Positions 55,009-64,000 of a DNA stretch of 64,000 bases are shown here, piece by piece. Positions within the stretch are counted from its first letter, which is position 1. Every line of letters starts with the position of its first letter. The notes under the pieces were generated by a model that was given only the letters and a program-made list of their open reading frames with translations, was not told where the DNA came from and made no database searches. The position numbers and the translations under genes are program-made. Source of the DNA: Litoditis marina. Taxonomy: Eukaryota; Nematoda; Chromadorea; Rhabditida; Rhabditidae. The stretch is from positions 2,008,214 to 2,072,213 of the forward strand of contig OZ038436.1 of the NCBI GenBank assembly GCA_964036275.1, in the 5' to 3' direction.

Positions 55009-56861
55009 GTGAATGGACAGAACAGAACAAAACACAAAACAAAACAGAACACAAACGCACAAATACTCTGGAGGTATCTTCCATTATAACCATAAACTCA
55101 AAACATTCATGAAATGTTTCTCATTATTTATACTAAACTGCCGTTTCTCTGTTCAATTGCACATCCAAACGTTACATGGTCAGCATATAGTGACGACAGC
55201 GATTCGTCGATGATGGAAAGTGTTCGAGCAAACAAAGACCTATTAGGGGTGTTAATCGAGTTCAACATTCCGAGTTATCGAGTTTCAAGTTCGAAAACTC
55301 GAGTTTTCCCGAGTCGAGTTTTGAGTACTCGCAGACCGAATATGTTTTTGTGTTCGAATGTTCGTGTGTAGTTTGTAGTTTAAATAGTCGATTTGCCAAG
55401 ATTGAGGCAAAGAATGAACTCGGGCGACCTCTAGTGACCTGTACGTGTACTCAAATTCCGTCGCAATTTCGAAACTTTCCGGAAAAGTTGCATTCCAAAC
55501 AGAAGACGGCTATGACTGTTCGAATGTTTCAGTGACGCTATAATGGTTTTATAATCATGCCATGAACGATGCTTCCTTCACCATGTAATGAATAAATGTA
55601 ATTGGAGAAAATTGATTAAAAACTTTTCGAAGCATTGGGGGAACAATGAAAGTGTCCCGCTAGAGGTTATAGCACAGAGAGTGTGTTGAAGAGGAGAGTG
55701 CATAGCTGGGAAGGACACTCATTGAAATGAAGATTATTTTCAGGCACATCCGATAGACCATTGAATGCAACTTTGGTAACCGAGAAAGGATGGTATTTCG
55801 TGCATTGTCCCGGTAGGTTTCAGACATGAACTTTGTTCACCGTTTTTTAGCAAGTTTTATTGTAAAAAATCACTCTGTATCGCATAATAACTATTCCTTT
55901 ACTTTTTGTAATTAGCATCGGTGTGGTTACATGATTGTTGCGACCTTCTGGTACGCTATGAATACAGGGGCTGCAACATTGCGATGCACTAGAGGTCTGT
56001 TCAACGTTAGATAATCATTATAAACCATGGAAGATTCAATAATTTCAATTGTTTGGTTCACAACAACGCTTAAAACAATAAGGCTCTCATTGTGAATATG
56101 AAGTTGATACTCCCTAAACAAATACTATTTATTTTCTCGCGTATTCCGCTTCGATCCAATGAAACGTAACACTGGTTTCCCATGTGGTTCGATTCCGTAG
56201 TTGAACCGTAAACGACGTAGTGGGATGCAACATTAAATAAAACGGCGAACTTGCCGAAACGTCGCCACAATAAATATTCTATTATTCTACCTCGTGTACA
56301 ATTCAACTCCGAAATCAAACCATCACAACAATGCCGAGATTCAAAGAAAGCGCGACTTGTAGAATACTAGTTTGCCAGTTTTTATATTCCCCAAATATCT
56401 AAATCTCGTCCTATAGGCATAATCGTAGTGTACGAATGCGCGATTTTGAGCCGCTCGAAGGGTTTTTGGCCAGCAGGACATTTTTGAATTCAATGTATTG
56501 GAGAGGTGGAGTTTTCACTGAATAACGTTTGTCGAGTTTCGTTTGGGTCATTTTATTCAAGTTTTTTTGTTTGTTCGTCATTTTGCCTATTAATATCTCG
56601 CATTCTCCCTCATTTATGAAATGCGTTTGCTTCCCAGGAAACTATAAATAGTTTGACTCGAAAACACTTTATATGAGTGTTGCCTAGATCAGGTCGAAAT
56701 CTAACCAAGCACACATCGTAAAGAGGTGAGATTATCACATGTAACCGAGTTGTATTTAATCTTGTTCAATCGAATGTATTTATTGTTTGCAAAATGAGTT
56801 ATTGTTTGCAAAAACAAGATTCAGTCACAATAACACTCAGTTTTACTTATTTGCTTAAAGT
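55009..56861. repeat. Spacer with repeat fragments
   Basis: An ACAGAACA-rich stretch is at 55015-55060. At 55243-55330 TAGGGGTGTTAATCGAG begins a hAT MITE remnant with CTCGAGTTTT units and no recognisable right end. 55850-56040 matches 9880-10065. No supported gene. Confidence 0.5.
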
Positions 56862-56971
56862 AGGACGATTATGTGCTCCAATCTCGGCGCGTCAGTCCTT
56901 TAAACTGCAATAGAAAAATGTATTGCAGTTTAAAGGACTGAAGCGTTGAGATTGGAGCACATGATCGTCCT
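56862..56971. repeat. 110-bp near-perfect hairpin
   Basis: Two arms of about 50 nt (AGGACGATTATGTGCTCCAA inward, and its near-complement at the right) are separated by about 10 nt (AGAAAAATGT). The innermost 20 bp of stem pair without mismatch (CAGTCCTTTAAACTGCAAT with its complement). It may be a tiny inverted-repeat element or a hairpin-RNA locus. The flanks are related to 15940-16060. Confidence 0.85.
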
Positions 56972-57349
56972 TCTTTAAAACAATGCAGTATGCAAATTAC
57001 CATTTTGTGTGCAGATCAGCTTATACAGAAGGTGTGAAACACGCAATTGCGCCAAAGAAGAATTGCAGAACATTGGTATTAAAAGGTGACCTGCTCTGGA
57101 ATCTGTGATTCTGAAGGTTCGAAGTGTATTGGTTCGAAATCGTACAGTCTGGGTAAAACGAATCTACTACAGACAAATGTTAAGTGCAAAGACTACTTTG
57201 AAATCTTTTCATTTTTTCAGTTCGAATGAGCTGCTTTTATATTTACTAGTTCACTAGTACATTTATATTTACAGGTTTATTTTTTGTAGTTTCCCAACTA
57301 CGCAAAGTTTTTTAACGAGCAGCATGATCAATTTTATCAATCAGATGGT
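56972..57349. repeat. Repeat flank of the satellite
   Basis: 57030-57060 and 57100-57240 are diverged copies of small families seen at 5.2, 7.1 and 16.0 kb, and at 6.8 and 8.5 kb. The satellite begins where GTTAACAGTAAGC first appears. Confidence 0.55.
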
Positions 57350-59570
57350 GTTAACAGTAAGCAGAGTAAGGAAACAGTACGGAAGAAATATTTAATAGGT
57401 TCCTAAATAGTATCATATTCCGACCTTTCCATGAGAAAAATATTGAAATATTCTCAATTTCTCCACATTGGCACAACTGTTGGAAAGTGTTGGAAACTGA
57501 CCTAGGAACTTAATCTTTGTTCAAAAAGGTCAAGTTAACTTTGATGATACATACAATATTGTCAGAGGAACATGTCGCACTTCAACGTTGCATGATACCT
57601 TTATAGTCAAAGAGTCACGGACAAGCTGGTTTTATCTTGTGGTGTATTTTATATGATCTATATCGATGTTAACAGTAAGCAGAGTAAGGAAACAGTACGG
57701 AAGAAATATTTAATAGGTTCCTAAATAGTATCATATTCCGACCTTTCCATGAGAAAAATATTGAAATATTCTCAATTTCTCCACATTGGCACAACTGTTG
57801 GAAAGTGTTGGAAACTGACCTAGGAACTTAATCTTTGTTCAAAAAGGTCAAGTTAACTTTGATGATACATACAATATTGTCAGAGGAACATGTCGCACTT
57901 CAACGTTGCATGATACCTTTATAGTCAAAGAGTCACGGACAAGCTGGTTTTATCTTGTGGTGTATTTTATATGATCTATATCGATGTTAACAGTAAGCAG
58001 AGTAAGGAAACAGTACGGAAGAAATATTTAATAGGTTCCTAAATAGTATCATATTCCGACCTTTCCATGAGAAAAATATTGAAATATTCTCAATTTCTCC
58101 ACATTGGCACAACTGTTGGAAAGTGTTGGAAACTGACCTAGGAACTTAATCTTTGTTCAAAAAGGTCAAGTTAACTTTGATGATACATACAATATTGTCA
58201 GAGGAACATGTCGCACTTCAACGTTGCATGATACCTTTATAGTCAAAGAGTCACGGACAAGCTGGTTTTATCTTGTGGTGTATTTTATATGATCTATATC
58301 GATGTTAACAGTAAGCAGAGTAAGGAAACAGTACGGAAGAAATATTTAATAGGTTCCTAAATAGTATCATATTCCGACCTTTCCATGAGAAAAATATTGA
58401 AATATTCTCAATTTCTCCACATTGGCACAACTGTTGGAAAGTGTTGGAAACTGACCTAGGAACTTAATCTTTGTTCAAAAAGGTCAAGTTAACTTTGATG
58501 ATACATACAATATTGTCAGAGGAACATGTCGCACTTCAACGTTGCATGATACCTTTATAGTCAAAGAGTCACGGACAAGCTGGTTTTATCTTGTGGTGTA
58601 TTTTATATGATCTATATCGATGTTAACAGTAAGCAGAGTAAGGAAACAGTACGGAAGAAATATTTAATAGGTTCCTAAATAGTATCATATTCCGACCTTT
58701 CCATGAGAAAAATATTGAAATATTCTCAATTTCTCCACATTGGCACAACTGTTGGAAAGTGTTGGAAACTGACCTAGGAACTTAATCTTTGTTCAAAAAG
58801 GTCAAGTTAACTTTGATGATACATACAATATTGTCAGAGGAACATGTCGCACTTCAACGTTGCATGATACCTTTATAGTCAAAGAGTCACGGACAAGCTG
58901 GTTTTATCTTGTGGTGTATTTTATATGATCTATATCGATGTTAACAGTAAGCAGAGTAAGGAAACAGTACGGAAGAAATATTTAATAGGTTCCTAAATAG
59001 TATCATATTCCGACCTTTCCATGAGAAAAATATTGAAATATTCTCAATTTCTCCACATTGGCACAACTGTTGGAAAGTGTTGGAAACTGACCTAGGAACT
59101 TAATCTTTGTTCAAAAAGGTCAAGTTAACTTTGATGATACATACAATATTGTCAGAGGAACATGTCGCACTTCAACGTTGCATGATACCTTTATAGTCAA
59201 AGAGTCACGGACAAGCTGGTTTTATCTTGTGGTGTATTTTATATGATCTATATCGATGTTAACAGTAAGCAGAGTAAGGAAACAGTACGGAAGAAATATT
59301 TAATAGGTTCCTAAATAGTATCATATTCCGACCTTTCCATGAGAAAAATATTGAAATATTCTCAATTTCTCCACATTGGCACAACTGTTGGAAAGTGTTG
59401 GAAACTGACCTAGGAACTTAATCTTTGTTCAAAAAGGTCAAGTTAACTTTGATGATACATACAATATTGTCAGAGGAACATGTCGCACTTCAACGTTGCA
59501 TGATACCTTTATAGTCAAAGAGTCACGGACAAGCTGGTTTTATCTTGTGGTGTATTTTATATGATCTATA
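57350..59570. repeat. 318-bp satellite array, left block (7 units)
   Basis: The reference point TTAACAGTAA recurs at 57351, 57669, 57987, 58305, 58623, 58941 and 59259, exactly 318 bp apart. The units look identical by eye. The seventh is cut at 59570 by an inserted element. Part of the unit (CGCACTTCAACGTTGCATGA) is related to a dispersed repeat at 15430-15490. Confidence 0.97.
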
Positions 59571-62500
59571 TAAGACGAGGCAGGGTAAAAATATGGCAGA
59601 ATTCACGAAAATGAGTTAAAAAGCTCATATACGGTCCGTTTTCATGTTTTTTCGATTTCTTACCTAAAATTTGCATTTTCGCCATAAATTGGGCATAAGA
59701 CTTTCACAAGAAATCTAGAAGTCAGATATAATAACAATTATTTTATTCCATCAAAATCAAGACATCAAATAATATTGTGAATGAGAAGGCCAAAGTTGGA
59801 TGATCCAAAATAAGGCAGGGTCATGAAAAAATCAGGGACACCCTCAATGTCGGCTATATCACAAGGACATGGCCATTTTTGGATGATCCAGAAACGAGCC
59901 ATTTGCCCATTTCGAACAAACCGCTCGTTTTTAAACGCTAAAATACATTATTTCACCTAGTCACAACTGTGAAAACAGACTAATTGGAATATAATAAAAT
60001 TACATCATGATTAAGGTAGAAAATGAGCAGAATGATTAAACGTATTAACTTCGAGAATAACTTAATAGAGAGTTCCTAGGCAAAGTGAAAACATAATACG
60101 CTAGACAAACGCTATTTTGAATGAGATTTTTTTCGAAGTATCATAACTGTCATAGGTGGGATATGGGAGGTTCAAGAGATTGGATAAACTAACACACCCT
60201 CGCACCTATGACAATATAGTGCATGTACAAAATACATACCCAAGTACAGCCAGAAAAAATCGAAAAACGGGCTCCTTTTTTGTGTCAAACTTTACGGGTG
60301 CATGACAACATGTTAGTATAGGTTGAGGAGAAAATGACTTTGTTCGATCGTTTCAGTGTTTTATCAGCCAAAAAACTGAAAATCTCAAGTATACGATTAT
60401 TCTACTAGACTTTTGTTGTTTTCCCCTCCACCCCACAGAACCTTTTACAAATATGTGAATTAGAAACATAACAACACCTTACTCCTCATACAGTCACACA
60501 GTTCCTAATCAGCGTCGCATGAGCATGACGAGAAGTTATCCGCCAGAAATCGACATTTTCTTGCCGAGCGTATCCACAAACGGAAAGATGAACGACGCCC
60601 AATCCTGAAAAAAACTAATTGACGCAGTGCAAAAACAGATTACTGTCCGAACGTCGTAATGCTAGCTACATTGTACTTGGTATAAACCCGGCTAGTAGAA
60701 ATAACCTGACGCTAATGCGCTAGTGAGATCCGGGAAATGAAATTATATAGCAAACAAGTGTCTCCGAGTAGAAAAGATATAAGATAAACGAATTTCAAGC
60801 GAGCGTAGACAATTTTACGCCAATAGTGACTTTTGCATTCGCTGACAATATTAAACTTGAAACATGATCTAATTTTATGAATGACACGGTGTTCTCGATT
60901 AAATATTTAGCTCAAATTGTATTATCGGTTTTTAAACGATCAGCAGACGCTTAAACATGCGCGATACGCGAAATGGGCCTCTTATCACACAAAATTGCAT
61001 TGGCCGTTATTTGAACAAGTAGACACTTCACGTGGCCTACTTTGCTTTTGTGACATTGTTTTATGATTGGAACAGCCCCAAAATAAAATAACATTCGCGA
61101 CACATGATATGAAGAATAAAGGGAATAACTCACTTTTTTTATAAAATAGAAGTACTCCGCGATGGAGGCCAGTTCCACACATGCCACAGTACCCTGCAGA
61201 ACACATAAATTACCACCAAATCGATAAACAGGCAAAAAAAATAGACATATAAATAATAAAAAATCTAGAAAATAAAAGTCAAACGAATAAATTTGAAACC
61301 GCAGAGCGAGCTACTGTTGACGAGAAACGCGGCGCGGTCGCGTCGCGGCTGACGTTTTCAAATTTTGGACGGCCGCCAACCCAATGAGCTGCTGAAAATT
61401 TTCATTGTTATTATTATTTTACATTCTATTTTCAATATTTTCGATTCTATTGTTCATGAACGTCATTTAACCTTGTTGGTGTCATTTTCTTCTTGTGTAT
61501 GTTATCATTCTCTGTCTTTTTGTATCGAATGATTCAGCTTTGTTCTAATTTTGGTATTTTTAGCTTTTTACATTTTATTTCATTTCAGATAAGGTTCTGT
61601 TCCGATATTATTCGTGTCAGTGGTCGGTTAGGAAGAACACTATAGGAAAACATGAGGTAAAAGAGCTTATGTTTCGTTTTAAGTCTTTTAAAAAAGCCTG
61701 ATCGGTAAGTTTGGTGTATCGTGTTTTCTATTTTAACTGTTTTATGTAAGTTAGAATATTTTTCGAAGATCAGCAGTTTGTTTTAATTCAACTTAGATTT
61801 GAACTGAACGAACTGGGAACACTTATTCTTAATCGACTCTCGTTGCTTTTTTGGTTTTTTGCTGCTCGAATATCCCACTCAAACACAAAATTTGTGCTGT
61901 CAGCTAGCTGGAAGTTGCTGTTTGGTTCTACACTCTCCTCTAAATTGTTTTTTTTGCAGTCCGTTGTGCTCAATGAATGCATCCACGCACGGCTCGAGAG
62001 GACGACATTCGACGTTCGAATTCTACGTGCCTCGGATATCACTATCTGGGCGGAATGGACAGGGATTGTCAACTTGAGAAGGTTCTTCATCTGATAATTT
62101 GAATTTATATTGCATGTGGTTTTTATAGTTTCCACCCGGCTGTCGGTTACACCCACCTGGTAAAATATGAGGCGACTTTGTTGGTTGCCTCATTAATCAC
62201 CCGGTTTTGTTATAATGGTAAATATCCCTATTCCAGCAATAGTCACTTAGCCGAAACCCAATTCAATATCCCGTTTCTAGCTTGGTAAAATTGCATTCAT
62301 TTCTGCATTCCTGATTTGCATTCAGTTTGTGTGGACAACAAAGTTGCCTCACATATGCACCTTGTTATAATAGTATTTTTGAAAATGTGTCTTTTGGTCA
62401 CACCCGTGCTTCAAAGTGGAACGTGACCATGTCAAACTGATAATTTCAAACTATGTATATTTCAATTGGAACTTTAGACAGAATTTTCGGTTTAAATTGA

Positions 62501-63256
62501 AAATTGAAAATCGAGCTATTTTTCCCGTCAATCTGAGAACTGTGATTTACGATCCTCATTTAATGTAAAATCCGGATTCGGGGAGTATTTTTATGTGTCC
62601 GTAGTTTCTCGCTGTCATTTTTAGAGAACATTTAACTTTAGCCTCAATGAGAAATTTGCTTTATCCTCACGGCTAGAGCAAAATTACCAGTATTACCACT
62701 TGTTTTTTGGGAACCCTCTTTTTTCATCTTCTGTCTAGCTCGGTATTTCATTTATATTGTGGTACGGCGCTGAAACAGTCCCTACCCTTTCTAAAAGAAG
62801 TATACTAGCTCAATGTTTTACTATGTGGGGGTGTAGGGTTAACATGAAGTGATGCCGGAAATATTTTGTGTAGTTGAAGTTTTTTTTGCGACCGTTTTTT
62901 AGTTTGTATTTTTGTCGGAAATATCATGTAATATCAATTTTCACTTGTTTTTGGTCGCTGGCCCATTCTTGGATGATCCAAATTTGGGTTGCCCCCGTGG
63001 TCCTCATTCAAACTCGGGCTTTCTCCAAAGCCCAGTTCTGGATCATCCGGATGTGGTCGCGCACCATATTTCCAAAATTGTGTGTATTTTGGGCAAGTAC
63101 AGTTATATGAATATTTCTGAAGCCTGTTTTTGTTTGCTTTTGTAGTTTCATGTCACCTGAGGCAAAGGTGATTGATCATACTTCTGAAAGTCCGAAAAAT
63201 CGAGGTTTGAGCGTTTTCAGTAAATTTTTGCCATATTTTTATCTTGCGTCGTCTTA
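59571..63256. mobile_element. 3686-bp terminal-inverted-repeat element inserted in the satellite
   Basis: The left end is TAAGACGAGGCAGGGTAAAA and the right end, reverse complemented, TAAGACGACGCAAGATAAAA; both continue ATATGGCA. It interrupts the satellite at CTATA|TATCG with a TA duplication. Subterminal TGGATGATCCA palindromes occur at both ends (about 59795 and 59872 on the left; about 62970 and 63041, the last variant, on the right), likely transposase-binding sites. A GC-rich patch with GCGCGGTCGCGTCGCGGC is at about 61330. No full transposase is visible; two exon-like segments are listed separately. Confidence 0.88.
60536..61193 (-). CDS. Candidate two-exon coding remnant inside the 3686-bp element
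   Basis: On the minus strand, segment 61134-61193 lies between a TTCTGCAG acceptor and a GTGAGT donor. It reads in phase 0 as GTVACVELASIAEYFYFIKK. Segment 60536-60604 follows TTTTTTTCAG and reads DWASFIFPFVDTLGKK to a TAA stop. The joined frame is open for 42 codons. No upstream exon with a start codon was identified, and the family is not recognised. It may be a captured gene fragment or the 3' end of the element's own gene. Confidence 0.25.
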
Positions 63257-64000
63257 TATCGATGTTAACAGTAAGCAGAGTAAGGAAACAGTACGGAAGA
63301 AATATTTAATAGGTTCCTAAATAGTATCATATTCCGACCTTTCCATGAGAAAAATATTGAAATATTCTCAATTTCTCCACATTGGCACAACTGTTGGAAA
63401 GTGTTGGAAACTGACCTAGGAACTTAATCTTTGTTCAAAAAGGTCAAGTTAACTTTGATGATACATACAATATTGTCAGAGGAACATGTCGCACTTCAAC
63501 GTTGCATGATACCTTTATAGTCAAAGAGTCACGGACAAGCTGGTTTTATCTTGTGGTGTATTTTATATGATCTATATCGATGTTAACAGTAAGCAGAGTA
63601 AGGAAACAGTACGGAAGAAATATTTAATAGGTTCCTAAATAGTATCATATTCCGACCTTTCCATGAGAAAAATATTGAAATATTCTCAATTTCTCCACAT
63701 TGGCACAACTGTTGGAAAGTGTTGGAAACTGACCTAGGAACTTAATCTTTGTTCAAAAAGGTCAAGTTAACTTTGATGATACATACAATATTGTCAGAGG
63801 AACATGTCGCACTTCAACGTTGCATGATACCTTTATAGTCAAAGAGTCACGGACAAGCTGGTTTTATCTTGTGGTGTATTTTATATGATCTATATCGATG
63901 TTAACAGTAAGCAGAGTAAGGAAACAGTACGGAAGAAATATTTAATAGGTTCCTAAATAGTATCATATTCCGACCTTTCCATGAGAAAAATATTGAAATA
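63257..64000. repeat. 318-bp satellite array, right block (continues beyond window)
   Basis: TTAACAGT reference points are at 63265, 63583 and 63901, again 318 bp apart. The units look identical to those of the left block, and the array runs off the end of the window. Confidence 0.97.

Noticed and set aside
57350..59570. Regularly spaced repeat array considered as CRISPR
   Set aside because: The whole 318-bp unit repeats without variable spacers, and the genome is eukaryotic; it is a tandem satellite.
61788..62156. 122-codon minus-strand frame and opposing plus-strand frames in the 3686-bp element
   Set aside because: Overlapping frames on both strands, with no motif or clear splice chain.

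Overview
The window looks like repeat-rich nuclear DNA from a rhabditid nematode, most likely Caenorhabditis or a close relative. The evidence is AT-rich sequence, short introns ending in TTTCAG, GTRAG-type donors, possible trans-splice acceptors directly before start codons, and CR1/Jockey-type LINEs with short-repeat tails. Prokaryotic features (operons with Shine-Dalgarno sites, CRISPR arrays, rRNA) are absent. Almost all long open frames belong to mobile elements; most of the rest is interspersed repeats that recur two to four times within the window.

Layout. 0-10 kb: repeats, one decayed LINE (minus, 5.5-6.6 kb), a tRNA-like pseudogene and a CT microsatellite. 10.2-15.2 kb: a nearly complete LINE with a frameshifted ORF1 and an intact 962-aa endonuclease/reverse-transcriptase ORF2, split by a 1.19-kb Harbinger-like inverted-repeat element. 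16-21 kb: repeats, including two small hAT-type MITEs with perfect 8-bp target duplications. 21.1-39.1 kb: three exons of a small plus-strand gene (about 87 aa if joined) separated by a roughly 16.9-kb intron. That intron holds a nest of long inverted repeats and the most interesting content: a minus-strand 949-aa DDE-type transposase whose residue spacing matches RAG1, followed after 14 nt by an 11-exon gene for a 424-aa coiled-coil protein. A weaker minus-strand exon chain lies at 23.4-25.7 kb. 39-57 kb: further MITEs, several with matching unfilled sites elsewhere in the window, three more LINE fragments and two pieces of a TatD-type hydrolase gene. 57.3 kb to the end: a 318-bp satellite in apparently identical copies, interrupted by a 3.69-kb terminal-inverted-repeat element.

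How the parts fit. The transposase and coiled-coil genes share strand, are almost contiguous, and lie inside nested inverted repeats that carry repeated TGACGTCA palindromes. I read this as an autonomous DNA transposon with two genes, or a recent derivative, sitting in a host intron in antisense orientation. Because many repeats occur as filled and empty pairs, several insertions can be defined to the base, including TA-target elements of 193, 232, 1021 and 3686 bp.

Limits. All splice junctions, homologies and repeat boundaries were read by eye. No database search, alignment program or structure prediction was run, so family names rest on motif recognition.
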